From Balaenoptera acutorostrata (lineage: Eukaryota; Chordata; Mammalia; Artiodactyla; Balaenopteridae), in contig NW_026645858.1 of NCBI RefSeq assembly GCF_949987535.1, positions 1 through 64,000 on the forward strand: a stretch of 64,000 bases of DNA, in the 5' to 3' direction. The notes below the pieces were generated by a model. That model worked only from the letters and a program-made list of their open reading frames with translations, had not been told where the DNA came from and ran no database searches. This document shows positions 1 through 11,408 of the stretch, in pieces (position 1 is the stretch's first letter; each line of letters starts with the position of its first letter). A program made the position numbers and the translations under genes.

Positions 1-227
1 TATTCCCTTTGTTAGTTAAGCCAGATCTAGTCACTTACAACAAAAACAATCCTTACTCAGCACTCATTTCTATCTGCCTTGAATTACGGTTACTAGTATC
101 TCCTCCACTTGACTCCAAGTTCCTTGAAGGTAGTTATCTCTGAACCCTCCAAACTATCCCAACACTATATGTTAGTGTAGCATAAAGAAGCAACCCCTCC
201 AAATTAAAAAATAAATAAATGAACAAA

Positions 228-1012
228 TCCCATGTTCTTGGGTCATTAGAGTTAATATTGTTAAAATGTCTACACTACCCATAGCCACCTTTAGATTCAA
301 TGCAAGCCCTGTCAAAATTAGAACAGCAATTTTCACAAAAATAGATGAAACAATCAGTCGTGAGGATACAATTAAATTCAAGCCTTCATGCATATTCCTG
401 ACGGTAAAGAAAATTGTGCAGCTACTTTGGAAAACAGTTTGGCAATTGCTCAAAATGTCAAAATGTTAACATGTGACCTAGCAACTACATTTCTATGTAT
501 GCAGCCAAGAGGAATGAAAAAATATGTCCATGCAAAACTTGTACACAAATGTTCATAGCAGCACTATTCATAATGTACAACAAACAGAACATCCAAAATG
601 CCCATCAACTCATGAATATATAAATATAATGTGGCATTTCACACAATGGAATATAGTTCAGCCATAAAAAGGAATGAATATGGATGAATCTTGAAAATAC
701 TATGCTAAGAGAAGGAACCTAGACACAAAAGACCACATTTTTTTATAATGACTTTTACATGAAATGTCCAAAATAGGCAAATCTATACAGACAGAAATGA
801 GATTAGGTTTTACGTACACCTGGGAGATAGAAGAGTAAAAACAGAGAATGAAATTCAATAGGTATCTTTTTGAGGGGAAGAAAATATTCTAAAATTAGAT
901 TGAGGTGATAGTTGCATAATCTTCCGAATTTACTAAAATCATTGACTTACAAACTTTAAATGGGTGAGTTGTATGGTATAAAACTTACAGGTCAGCAATA
1001 CTGTTTAAAAAA
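228..1012 (+). mobile_element. Old L1 LINE 3' fragment, internally deleted
   Basis: The sequence follows the end of L1 ORF2 in the plus sense: a stretch like the RT-to-C-terminal region (about 228-380), then from about 405 the conserved part encoding the end of ORF2, including the stretch near 600-680 that matches the ORF2 C-terminus of the younger copies in this window (AALF..., WH..., [12 protein letters not shown] words). Comparison with those copies shows that about 1 kb is missing between roughly 380 and 405. Stops occur in every frame. After about 690 it runs into an old-type 3' UTR and ends near 1010 in a short A-rich stretch. No target duplication is visible. Divergence is much higher than in the L1s at 20-36 kb, so this is an old mammalian L1 subfamily that I cannot name exactly. 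Confidence 0.75.
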
Positions 1013-1029
1013 GTGAGTAATTCAAACAT

Positions 1030-1290
1030 TTGATGCTAACATTTATGGAAAGTTCTCACATGTCCCTCACTTTTCTAAGAATGTTTTAATAATTATTTAA
1101 TCCGGACAATAATTTTTATGAGGCAATTATTAATATCTTCTTCAATTTACAGGGCAGGGCAGCACTGAAGCTTACAGCACTTAAATAACTTGCTGAAAGT
1201 CAGACAGTATTTAGGTGTTCGGGTTGGAATCCATACCCAGGCAGTCTGGCTCCAAATTTCTTGCTTTAAACACACACTTCTGCTGTATTA
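1030..1290 (-). repeat. MIR SINE remnant
   Basis: Read on the minus strand this resembles MIR, an ancient tRNA-derived mammalian SINE. The plus strand shows the MIR complement: a decayed 'fraction of tissue held in an A/T-rich 3' end', then an 'atttacag...' core word near 1147, the 'acttgctgaaagtcag' segment near 1189-1204, and a 'caggcagtctggctcc' block at about 1239-1254 that corresponds to the tRNA-like head. Heavily diverged; boundaries approximate. Confidence 0.7.
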
Positions 1291-1464
1291 TATTGCTCAG
1301 AACTTACATTCCTATTCTGTTCCTGTTACTTACAGAAATCATAGAATTATAGTAAGATTTCTGGAGATTATGTTGTCTTCCAGCCAAAGCTAATTGGGGC
1401 AAGCACTAGTGTGAGTATACCCTGCCCCATAGGGCCTTCTGGCCTTTGCCATGACCTGAAATGT

Positions 1465-1770
1465 TCTTACCCTCCTTGCTCTAATTTAAATCCTGCTCAC
1501 CCTTCAAGGCCAAGCCCAAAGTGTTCTCCAGGATCACTCCTAGGCCAGTGTGGTTTTTCCCTTTCTTGTCCCATAATGTTCTTTATATGCCTGTAGTACA
1601 CCACTTTTCCTAGTACATTATAATTATTTGTTTTCATATCTATTTTTCTCATTAGAGTCAAAGTCTCAAGACTAGGGAACACTGCTGTTTGCACTTGCAT
1701 CCTTCAGCATTGCTGTTTGGAAAATAGCAGACATGCAATAAACACTAATTAAATGAAAGAAGGGAGAGAG
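1465..1770 (+). repeat. L2 LINE 3' end
   Basis: Shows the L2 3'-end order: 'cctgctcacccttcaaggcc' near 1491-1510, the segment around 1650-1700 that matches the L2 block about a time or amount recorded as 'agactagggaacactgctgtttgc', and a final 'gcaataaacactaattaaatgaa' near 1736-1757, equivalent to the L2 terminal repeat. No ORF remains. L2 has been dead in placental mammals since before their radiation, so this is a fossil. Confidence 0.65.
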
Positions 1771-1774
1771 GCTA

Positions 1775-3030
1775 TAGAAGAAATAGAATAGATATTAATT
1801 TCCTTAACCTTGCAGAATTTCAGATGCAGTTAGAAAATCACACACCAAATAGTGAATAACTACTCATGCAACAGAAAATCTAGGTGAGGTGGGCAGTATA
1901 GTTTTGAGGAGGAGCCCTGAGATGTGCATTTCTAGGCCATCTAATATACATTTAAATCATAGACTTTGCTTCTGGACAACATTGTAGTTTTTCCAGCAAT
2001 TAAACTTCATCTTCCTTCATAATTACTATGCAGCCAGGTGTTGATGCTTCATATTAAATAGTAAAGTCAACCTCAAGCATGTCATTATATCTCTGAGCCA
2101 AGGTCAGAATTCTAAATGTTTTGATTTGCCAGTTCTATTTTAAAAGTATGTTACTCATTCAGATACAGGTTGAAGATGCCAGGGTTTGATCCCATTGGCA
2201 TACCATTTGGAAATGGATATCCCAGACACTGCCTGGTTTAGTATTTTGAACTAAAGCCTGCTGGCCTGGGAATGTCATTACTTCTGGAGAAAATGATTCA
2301 CCTGTGTGACTTTTCAATCAGCAAATTATTTAAAAAATAAATCTAAAAAGGAAAATATTGTTCTTGCCAGGATGAGCAAAACATTTTCTTCTTTTATAGT
2401 GTGTAACTGAAAAAATCTGCCAAATGCAAAGCCTTTTTTCCAAAAGTAATGAGAATATATGACTTAGATATAGTCAAACCCATTTTTTTTTCTTCTTGGT
2501 ATTGAAGCCATATACCTTTACGTTAACTCTCAAGTCACTTGAACATGTTAGGGGAATTATCAGTCAGTTGCTAAACAGCATATCTGATCTGCATTTGCCC
2601 CAAAGCATTAGAGTTGCCTAAAAGTCATTGCATCTGGCCAGAATCCAATGTATTCTAGAGATATAATTTGCATGGTGGTAGTATCAGGACTCAATTCCTC
2701 TAAAAGCAAGCATGATTCAATGCAGAAAAAATCATGAGTCGATGTGAAACATGGAGCTCATTGACACAAACCAGGCATTTTATTTTCATTCAAAGTCTAC
2801 TCTGTTTTATGAGGGTGCATGATAAATTTGACTTCAAGAGAAATCACAAAATTATAGCAGAAGTATTGAGATAATGTACTCTCCTCCCCAGCCAAAGATA
2901 TGTCTAGGTGATGGTTATGTACGCCAGGGATGTGTTAGAGATGTTAACTTAAAAATTTAATTTTAGAGGTTTTTAAAGCAGATGAAGTGAGAGGAGGACA
3001 GTTTGGCATACAAAATAAAAAGATCAATAA
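1775..3030. other. Unassigned AT-rich sequence
   Basis: I recognise no gene, RNA or repeat family here. All reading frames are short and no splice-framed ORF stands out. Highly decayed repeats could be hidden. Confidence 0.5.
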
Positions 3031-3034
3031 AAAC

Positions 3035-3450
3035 AGGCATGATAACATGTGGCTTTGGGTGCTGACAGAGGGGAATTGGGTGGTGATCAGAGATGAGGCA
3101 GAGTGGTAGGAAGGGAATGGATAAAAGACATTATGTTGTGTGCCCTGTTAAGGAGTCTGAACTTAATTCTTTAGGTATGGTAAAAACCTCAAAAAGTTTG
3201 TATGTAAGTAGAATAGAAGATGGTGCGGTCAGGGTTGCATTTTATGTAAACCATTCTGGCAATGGTGTAGAGCCAGACTGTTAGGAGGCAATAGAAAGAG
3301 GCCCAATAAAGATTATGAAGGTCTGAGTGAAGAGGAAAGTAGCGGGATGGAGGGGAAAGAATTGACATGAGAGACTGGAAGTAGATTTATCGGACAGGAG
3401 TATATGGTAGGTGGGATGAAGAACTTCTGAGGAGGTGATTGGTGGATGGT
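3035..3450 (-). repeat. L2-type LINE remnant, antisense
   Basis: The plus strand carries the complement of the L2/CR1 ORF2 C-terminal coding segment: a 'gttaaggagtctgaacttaa' block at 3148-3167, a 'ggtatggtaaaaacc' word near 3173-3187, a block near 3225-3280 ending 'gttaggaggcaatagaa', and the 'aggtctgagtgaagagg' block near 3319-3335. Read on the minus strand these correspond to a decayed ORF2 tail. This explains the C-terminal third of a 185-codon open frame at 3313-3870. Family assignment rests on word similarity only. Confidence 0.5.
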
Positions 3451-3454
3451 AGCA

Positions 3455-4740
3455 TTTTCACTGGCCTCCTCTACCTTATGTTTATATTGACTAGTGGGAT
3501 CATTTGTTTTTACACTGCAGATTTTGAAGAAAATGTGTTTTCTTACATAATATGTTCCTTGATTACCTGGAATCATGAAGAATCTCCAGAGTTTCTTTGA
3601 CATGTTCATTTGTTCAACATCAAAAGTCGTTATAGGATCAAGGAAATTGATACATGACCAAAATTTAAGGGAGCAATGTTTTGGAGATATATAATCTCTA
3701 TAATATATAAGCATGAAGCTCTCACCCCCCCCCCCCAAAAAAAGTGAACAGAAATCTAATTCTTTTGACACTCTGCTTATGATTTCAGGAAAGTGATGTT
3801 CAGATTTTGTGCTTTTCATGATATAATATTTAAAACCTAGCACAGCAAGCCATAGCACACAAGATAACACCTTGCATCAGGCAATCTTTATTGTTATACT
3901 GAATTAAAACATATGATTTTCATCACCTTCAATTAATATTATCACTTAGCCTTACTTTAGTCATCAACAAAAGGGGTGGGGCATTTTTATAAGATAGTCT
4001 TTAGGGTCACTTTTAATACCATAATATTATTTTAGCATTAGATTCTGAAAAGCATCACTTGGCAAAGTAGCATTTTACCATCTTAGCTTAGGATGCTAAG
4101 GTAACATTAAAACAAATCTTCTCTCTTTCCTCAAATAAAATTAGATATGTGAACATTTTGTCTGTTGTAACCTCTGGTGAGAAATAGGTTTCCTGGTAAT
4201 TTTTAGGGTCTAAGCAGATGTACACCGCTATATTTTTTAAGTGTAGGAAGTAAGTATGTCTGAACAACATATCCAGGTTTACTCTCCTTTGTAATTGTAT
4301 CTTCATTCTTGAAGTTGAGAGATTACAGACACACTGACACATTGTGCAACACAGTAGTGTTGAAATTGAGAATCACTTTGGTTCACTGTTATTCCCCCAA
4401 CCCGAGCAAAGAAAAAAAAAAAAAAAGATTTCCAAAGACGCTACCACTGTATAGGTATGAAATAGTTATGCCACGGGTGTGAATTTCCTCAGCAATAGAT
4501 AAGACTATCAGCAATGAGGTCAACTTTAAATGTTTGAAATGTCACAAAACTGGCCTTGGAGTAATTTTTCAAACATTCAGAATTTGGATGTTTATTTTTC
4601 TAAATTGGCCATGAGTGGCTTCCTTTTTGCAAACTAGACCCATGGAAAGTTTCAATTTATACAATCACTTTCTAAGTTATACATATGCAAAAATAATCAA
4701 AGAGTAAGAACAGCATTTTCCTTTCATCCTTGCGTAACTT
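3455..4740. other. Unassigned sequence with poly(C) and poly(A) runs
   Basis: Contains a C12-A7 run at 3725-3743 and an A-run near 4411-4426. A 185-codon open frame lies on the minus strand at 3313-3870, but its C-terminus overlaps the L2 remnant and the poly(C) run supplies a Gly stretch. I see no promoter, splice context or family similarity. Confidence 0.45.
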
Positions 4741-4742
4741 AA

Positions 4743-5073
4743 AAACAGCAATGCAGGGGCTTCCCTGGTGGCGCAGTGGTTGAGAATCTGCCTGCCAATG
4801 CAGGGGACACGGGTTCGAGCCCTGGTCCGGGAAGATCCCACATGCCGCGGAGCAGCTGGGCCCGTGAGCCACAATTACTGAGCCTGCGCGTCTGGAGCCT
4901 GTGCTCCGCAACAAGAGAGGCCGCGATAGTGAGAGGCCCGCGCACCGCGATGAAGAGTGGCCCCCACTTGCCGCAACTAGAGAAAGCCCTCACACAGAAA
5001 AGAAGACCCAACACAGCCATAAATAAAATAAATAAAAAATGAAACTTAAAAAAGAAAAACAAACAGCAATGCA
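4743..5073 (+). mobile_element. CHR-type tRNA-derived SINE (short form) with 13-bp TSD
   Basis: The SINE body runs 4756-5060 and is flanked by a perfect 13-bp duplication, aaacagcaatgca, at 4743-4755 and 5061-5073. Its tRNA-like head carries a polymerase III A box (tggcgcagtgg, 4769-4779) and B box (ggttcgagccc, 4812-4822). The body is CpG-bearing and ends in an (aaat)n-type tail. It is non-coding and would have depended on L1 enzymes for mobility. Open frames across it are artefacts of the GC-rich body. It shares diagnostic words with the copy at 52.3 kb ('ctgggcccgtgagcc', 'gtctggagcctgtgctccgc'), which places both in the same subfamily. Confidence 0.95.
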
Positions 5074-6125
5074 AGTTTGGCTCACACACCACGCAAACTT
5101 TCACCTTTTACTGGAGCCCATTAGATCAAAAGGATAATGTTACAGAAAGATGTGATGGATGGAACAGGCTGTCAAATAGTGAGTTTGCTCTTTTTTTCTT
5201 CTAATTTTTGAGAAGTCCCTTTATTAAAAAGAAAAAAAAAATGCTGTACTTTAAACCACCATAAGTGAAGCCAAAGACATCTCATATATGTGTAAAACTG
5301 GTAAAAATTAAAGTAATGATGAAATTAAAAGAATTCACGTTTATAAACCTAAGAGGGGGTACATTTTGAACGTTTAATGTTAATATATGAGTTATAAAGA
5401 TTTATCCTCCAATTATTATTTTATTTTAGTGTCATGAAGTGTGTTTTAAAGTGAAAGTGCTATTTGTTAAGCTCCCCTGCAGCTTCTATGTTCTGTTAAG
5501 AAAAGCAAGATAACCAAAAAGTAGAGCCTCGGTCAGCATCAAGCAGAGGAGCAGAAGCATTTTAATAAGCTGGATGTTCCTACTTCCATATTTGGCTCCT
5601 TGTGATCCCTTAAAATGGCATGTGCACTGTAACGTGGTAATTTGGTGTCATGCAGAATTGAGTAAAATACTCTGGTACCTGACTTAAAAGAAGTAAATAT
5701 CTCTGAAAATAAGCCATAGAGATAAAAGAATAAGTTTCTCTTTAAAAGTAAAGATGAACACTTCATTTACTATGAAAGTAATTGACTTATGGCCAGTTTT
5801 GCAAAGTCTAGGGGTATGTTTTATATAAAACAGTATATACTTGTATATACATGTAAATCACGACTATAATGACATAAAGATTATCCTTAATGCAATGCTA
5901 TTGATATGATTGCTACTTATTTTTAAAATAATATTTTACTGACCTGAAATTAGTAAGGAATTAGATGTTTCAAATAAGCTCTTTAAAAGTAATGGACCAC
6001 ATCCTTGGATTCTAAAATAACATTTATATTATATTTAATAGACTGTATATAATAGAAATCTTTCCAAAATCTAAATGCCCATACTACTGATCAATGAAAT
6101 ATCTATTCTCCTTGTTATAGTAGGC
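5074..6125. other. Unassigned AT-rich sequence
   Basis: No family recognised. A/T homopolymer runs occur near 5190-5240 and the sequence is very AT-rich from 5800 to 6070. No supported gene. Confidence 0.5.
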
Positions 6126-6127
6126 AC

Positions 6128-6500
6128 ATAACTGGACTACATTTCTTAGCCTTACTTGAAATTAAGTGTGGTTATTGGCCTTAGTTCCAGCCAGTGGCAC
6201 TTGGGCAGAAGTGACAGATGCCACTTCTAGACCTACCTCAAACAAAACTCCCCTTACACTCTTTCATTCTGACTAGAAGAAAGAGGACCTGCCAACTTTG
6301 GAAGCCAAGTGTTGAAGGTGGAGGAGGCTTTGTCCCAAATTGACTCCATGGAGGAAGGTCACCCCACCACCCTATGTTCCAGCCTAATACTGTTACATAA
6401 ACATGAAATAGACTTCTATTGTGTTTGGACCATTATACACTTTGGAGTCTATTTGTTATTGCATTTAGCCTATCCTAAGTAATACATCAATACTTTTTAA
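6128..6500 (+). repeat. Probable ancient LTR (ERVL/MaLR-like)
   Basis: The order of segments resembles old mammalian solo LTRs: a 'tattggccttagttccagcc' block at about 6174-6193, an 'agcagaagtgac'-like segment at about 6205-6217, and an end with 'gaaatagacttctattgtgtttggacc' spread over 6405-6431, then 'tttgttattgcatttagcc', closing near 6486 in 'taatacatc'. That closing word is typical of the ends of such LTRs. No internal region is attached. Subfamily unknown. Confidence 0.4.
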
Positions 6501-6770
6501 TAAAAAAAATCCTGAACATAACATTTTTTGTTGGGGTCATCATCAAATACTCTTACAAAATGGCCTACTTCACACTTTCTCCTCCTACCACTAATGTCCC
6601 ACACTCCATCCCCATTCTGGCTCTATGATGGTATGTTTACCTCATGTTTCCTTGAGAGTATAGAAACAGACTGAAATTCCCTTATCTACACACCACGTTA
6701 AACTGCCTCCTTCCACACATTTCTATTCATGTGTTTCTTTCTTTCCTGTTTCATTAATAATAAAAAATTA

Positions 6771-7084
6771 GGACTTCCCTGGTGGCGCAGTGGTTAAGAA
6801 TCCGCCTGCCAATGCAGGGGACATGGGTTCGAACCCTGGTCCGGGAAGATCCCACATGCCACGGAGCAACAAAGCCCGTGCACCACAACCACTGAGTCTG
6901 CGCTCTAGACGTGAGCCACAGCTACTGAAGCCCGTGCACCTAGAGCCCGTGTCCGCAACAAGAGAAGCCACCACAATGAGAAGCCCTTGTACCACAACAA
7001 AGAGTAGCCCCTGCTCACTGCATCTAGAGAAAGCCGGCGTGCAGCAACGAAGACCCAATGCAGCCAAAAATAAATAAATTTTTT
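6771..7084 (+). mobile_element. CHR-type tRNA-derived SINE (long form)
   Basis: Begins ggacttccctggtggcgcag at 6771 and carries the A box (tggcgcagtgg) near 6781-6792 and a B box (ggttcgaaccc) near 6826-6838. The body contains an extra segment of about 35 bp ('tctagacgtgagccacagct') that the short-form copies lack. It ends in an (aaat)n tail followed by an (aat)n microsatellite at 7091-7113. A short taaaaaatta-like duplication may flank it (6761-6770 and about 7085-7094), but the A-rich tail makes this uncertain. Several CpG sites have decayed to TG or CA. Confidence 0.92.
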
Positions 7085-7090
7085 TAAAAA

Positions 7091-7113
7091 ATTAATAATA
7101 ATAATAATAATAA
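7091..7113. repeat. (AAT)n microsatellite
   Basis: About seven AAT units directly follow the SINE tail, consistent with expansion of an A-rich retroposon tail. Confidence 0.85.
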
Positions 7114-8489
7114 ATTAAAAGAAGCAATTAGATTTTGTGAAAAAAGACTTAACAAAATCCGTTCTTTGGGCCTGAGAATTTGAACTTCATTTAGCTCTCT
7201 AACTTTGTTCCTCTGGTAACTGATAAAAATGCTATGTTAACCATATTATCAGGCAGTACTGCTTACGACGAAAATGTCCCCCGAACTACATCTGGATTGA
7301 ATGTAACTTTCATCCTTCCCGTGTGGTGGCTCTTGTAACTGGTATGTCTTCTGTGCAGTCTCTGGAATTGATGTGTATAGAATTCTTATAAGAGATATTA
7401 ACTTCTGTGGGACATGAATCTTTTAAGTTAGAGTGACTCCTGCACCTCTTGATGTGAACTCACATCCCAGCCGTCAAGCTGTGATCTAAGATGAGGACAG
7501 CTTCTGGGAGGTTCTGTGAACTGCCACATGGGCTGCTGCAGGGACTTTTTAAAGGAATGCCTGTTGTTGTCCCCCTATAAAGCTGTCATTCTCACCTATC
7601 TCTCTGAGCAGTCCAGTCCTCGTGTGGCCTGTGGTAGTCCTGTGAATCCAAATATTTAGCTGAAACCAAGAAGGTCCTTAGTGGGCTGTGCCTATCTCTA
7701 ATCCAATCCCCACTCTCTGTTCCATTAGCCCAGCAAGCACCCCTCCTCTACTTCAGCAGAACTCTGGAGGCTTGTTCCCTTGGGAAGGTAAACAGGAGAG
7801 CCTCTGGAATAGGAGAAGTTAGACAGTTGTGTGTAGGAGTACTGTACGAAAACAGGGTGTTGGTATTTGCAAACCAATTCCTAACTAAAGGTAACAACTT
7901 AATTCTACATTTGTTAACACTCAACCTAACTTAAATTTAAATTCCAAAAGTATATACTGTACCAATTACAGGAACTTTTTCTTAAAAGGCTATTTTTAAA
8001 AATGGAATGTATCATATAGCCATGTATACAAAAAGAGTTTGATTTACAGGATGCATGGAAATATGGATGTTAAATAAAATATATAAATAAACAGTATGAT
8101 TTTGACTAACTAAATTATCATCTTAAATGGTCCTCAGCCAAACGAAGTGAATTCAGATAAAGAGTACTATTCTAACTGTAAAATAAAATGAAGAAAAAAA
8201 AAGTAACAGGATTTATAAAAGAAAGATGAGTTGCATGCTTTTTTATTCAGAAGAAGTCATCTGATTTAGGAATACACTTACACACTTTATATAGGTATAC
8301 ATATATATAGTATATGTATGGATACATGTGTGTATCAGTATCCACTTATTTAAATAGGCATATGAATATGCATATATTTGCATGTGTTTCATGAAATGCC
8401 AAGTCTAACATATTCCATGTAAATAAATGGATTTTTATTTGTCCAAATGGTTTTATAATAAATTAAAATTATGTTTCTTTGGGTACTAG
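7114..8489. other. Unassigned sequence
   Basis: The stretch 7260-7800 is less AT-rich than its surroundings but I cannot assign it. A TATA/TGTA-rich low-complexity patch occupies about 8284-8390. No supported gene. Confidence 0.5.
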
Positions 8490-9261
8490 AGTATCAGTTT
8501 GAAAAAAATAAAAGCCACAGTATTTCACGGCTCCAATCATCAGGATGTAGAGTCTATATCTCTACCTATAGAATTGTTCCTTGGCCATGTGTCTTTTTTT
8601 TTTTTTTTTTTTTTTTTATAAATTTATTTTATTTTATTTTATGTCTGCGTTAGGTCTTCATTGCTGCGTGCGTGCTTTCTCTAGTTGTGGCGAGCGGGGG
8701 CTACTCTTCGTTGCGGTGCGCGGGCTTCTTTTTGCGGTGGCTTCTCTTGTTGTGGAGCACGGGCTCTAAGCACGTGGGCTTCAGTAATTGTGGCATGCGG
8801 GCTCAGCAGTTGTGGCACACGGGCTTAGTTGCTCCGCGGCATGTGGGATCTTCCCAGACCAGGGCTCGAACCCGTGTCCCCTGCATTGGCAGGCGGATTC
8901 TTAACCACTGCGCCACGAGGGAAGTCCCGGCCATGTGTCTTTAATTGGTTAGTGGACCTTAGCAAATGTTATGCAAGCAATATTTTGAAAAATACTATCA
9001 CCTTGGGGCTTTCCCACTCTTGCTACTGCAAACCCTGAGACCATGACAGGCAGAAGCCCAGGCTAGCCCTCTGCAAATGAGAAATCATGTGGAAAGACCT
9101 AGATATTCACGTTCTCCCAACCATCCAGCTGAGAACCCAGACCATGAGAACTACCCGGAAAGTCCACAGAACATTGCAAAATCATAAATATAAACATATA
9201 TTGTTTGAAGTTGCTAGGCCTTAGGGTAACTCTCTATACAGCAAAAGATAAGATAGAGACA
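8490..9261 (+). mobile_element. MaLR (MLT1-like) left LTR, interrupted by a SINE
   Basis: Two parts, about 8490-8597 and 8944-9261, join into one LTR when the CHR SINE at 8598-8928 and one copy of its target duplication are ignored. The part before the SINE shares 'acagtatttcac' (about 8519-8530) and following words with the right LTR at 10.49-10.94 kb. The part after it shares 'ccttggggct...cccactcttgct' style and 'ccctgagaccatga' words with the same LTR. It ends near 9247-9261 in a decayed version of the LTR terminus. MaLRs are non-autonomous, ERVL-related retroviral-like elements, long extinct. Exact subfamily not determined. Confidence 0.7.
8583..8943 (-). mobile_element. CHR-type SINE (long form) with perfect TSD
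   Basis: The element lies on the minus strand: a poly(T) tract from about 8598, the antisense body, and the antisense head ending 'gggaagtccc' at 8928. It is flanked by a perfect duplication, ggccatgtgtcttt, at 8583-8596 and 8929-8942. The antisense B box (gggctcgaaccc) is near 8862-8873 and the antisense A box (ccactgcgcca) near 8906-8916. CpG sites are comparatively well kept, pointing to a fairly young insertion. It sits inside the MaLR left LTR. Confidence 0.95.
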
Positions 9262-10489
9262 TACCTAGAAACTCAGTGTTGCCAAACAAAATATAAGACA
9301 TGTGGCATTAGATGTGGAACCAGGAAGCAGGAAGAAGCTGGAAAAGCTGTGAATAAATTGTTAGTAAGCTAGATAGAACAATGGGTGGGAAACACTTAGT
9401 GAAGTCTGGAAAAATGGCATGGAAATGTCTACAACAGACTGGAAAAATAGCAACCCATGTTATAAAGCAACAAAACAATTGGCAAAGCTATTGCCTGTAA
9501 TAACTTGGAAGACAGAAAGTGTACCTAATCAACTTTTGGATTTTGGATAATGAAATCTCCAAACAGAATGTTGAAAGTATGAGTGGATGCGTATGGTTGT
9601 GTATGAGCTGAAGAAAGAACTATTCAGTTTGCAAGAAGAACTTAGAGGAGAGGAGCCAGCGTTTGCATGGTTGGAAAACAAATCAGTCTCCCTAGCTTGG
9701 AAAAAATAATTCTCAACATGAGACAAGATGGAGAGCCAAAGGCAAAATCAAGGATCCACTATAAATTCCCTTGTTAAAGTCCTCTGAAAGACTTAGCTAG
9801 ATTAAAGGTCTATGAATCTAAGGTTGCTGCACCATGCCAATTTGACACCTGGCCCAGAGTAGAAAGAGGCTTGTCTTTAAAAGAAATGAAAATGTGGCTT
9901 TCAGGGTGTGGAATGGACCTGAATCAGATCCAGAAGAAACCAATCTTAGCCTAAAAACATAAACATAACTCAAAATGAAAACTAAAATGGCCATTTGGCC
10001 CTTAAATTTTTTACTCATAAGAAGCAGAGTGAGAAAATTTCTCAGCTGCAAATATAGACCCTTTTTTTGTGCAAAAGGAAGGATATCTCAGAGAGCAGAG
10101 TCAAAAGCCAGAGGATGAAGCCAAAAGCAGTACGGAACTGTGGTACTGAGGAGGCTCTCCTAGGACAAGAAGTGGTCTCTAATCAGGAAACATTTTCTGC
10201 CCCTAGAATAGGCTGAATGTCAGAACTGCTACAAATCAGTGACTGTCATGCTCTTCTTTTAGAGTGGCAGTATCTGTTGTAGATAACCTCTCTCTGTGTC
10301 AACACTGTATGTTGAATGTGTGTAATGCATATAACTTGTCTTTTAAGTTCACAGGTTTCTGGATCAAGAACTCCATCCAAGGTGCCTCCTCTGAATCTAG
10401 AACTATCTACTCATTAGATGAGACTTTTCAGGGCACTGGGATGGGTAGAGGTTTACTTTATCTGTGGGTGGAATGGGACTAATTAAAGC
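9262..10489 (+). mobile_element. MaLR internal region (probable)
   Basis: This 1.2-kb stretch lies between two related LTRs in the same orientation, which by position makes it the internal region of a MaLR element. No reading frame exceeds about 77 codons and I recognise no gag or pol motif, in line with the decayed, largely non-coding interiors of old MaLRs. The call depends on the flanking LTRs rather than on its own sequence. Confidence 0.5.
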
Positions 10490-10936
10490 CAGAGAGCCAA
10501 GTGAGCTAAACTGAAAAAATGCTGACAGTATTTCACAGGAAGTTGTAAAGTCTGCTCCTCCATCCCTTGAATTTCAGTTTGGCTGTGACTTGCTTTGACA
10601 ATGGCATGTATGTAAAAAGGACGCAAGAAAACGCACACAGTGGGATTGCATACTGGGGCTTCCCCTCTTTTGCTGTTGGGAATCCTGGGACTATCATGCA
10701 AAGAATCCCAATTTAGCTTCTTGGAGATGAGGGACCACAAAGAGAGAGATGTCCCAGCCACTGACAGAGGAGTTTTAGCTGAGGTCTCCGTCCTACGAGT
10801 GAGGCCATCCGAAACCACTCAGCCCCAGCTGATCCAGCCCACATATCCTACTGAATTCTGAGCAGTAATAAAGATGGACTATTTTAAGCCATTAAAATTT
10901 AGGGTGGCTTGTTATTCAGCCAAAGACAGTGGTAAT
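10490..10936 (+). mobile_element. MaLR (MLT1-like) right LTR
   Basis: Pairs with the left LTR at 8490-9261. Shared blocks include 'acagtatttcac' near 10527-10538, the 'ggggcttcccctcttttgct' segment at about 10655-10674, 'gggaatcctgggactatcatg' around 10678-10698, and a 3' part with 'taataaagatgg', 'ttttaagccattaaaatt' and 'gtggcttgttattcagc' (10866-10920), the characteristic MLT1/MaLR terminal block. Plus-strand orientation matches the left LTR. Confidence 0.7.
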
Positions 10937-11408
10937 CTATAGTCTTCATAAAGTAATCATAATCATAATTTGTCTTAATTTTCACAGTGCCCTTATTACT
11001 GAGTTAATAACATAGCTGCCCAAGATTAGTAATTTATTAATTTGCCTAATTTAACTATAACTGGAATTTCTTGAACTTACCTTTTTCTCACTGCTTACAA
11101 CTAACAATTGGTCACAGAGCCGGTGGAATCTCTCTAGGATGAAGGACGCATTTCTCTAAATAGGCCTGGAAGAGACTCTGAACGGAAGGAGGAAGAGAGC
11201 GAAGCCAGTGCATGTGCCATGATGATTCTTTGAGAGCCCAATGATGCTTGTTCCTAGCCCTGTAGAGCTCCCACTTCTTGGCTTTGGAAAGCAAGGCAAA
11301 GCACAAACTACTCTTAGTGACTCTGTAGGCTAGAAACAGTTGCTAGAGGTGCCAGATAATTCTTGAAGAATGGATGCTCATTTTTAAGAAGAGTTGTCTA
11401 ATCCCTTG
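10937..11408. other. Unassigned sequence
   Basis: No recognised gene or repeat; AT-rich to about 11090, then more mixed composition. Confidence 0.5.

Noticed and set aside
4769..4822. tRNA gene
   Set aside because: A and B boxes are present, but the sequence is the tRNA-derived SINE head and lacks a proper tRNA fold and terminator.
4739..5104. Overlapping 65-121 codon frames on both strands at 4.67-5.10 kb, and similar ones at 6.77, 8.6 and 52.3 kb
   Set aside because: They lie in GC-rich CHR SINE bodies and repeat at each SINE; they are not genes.
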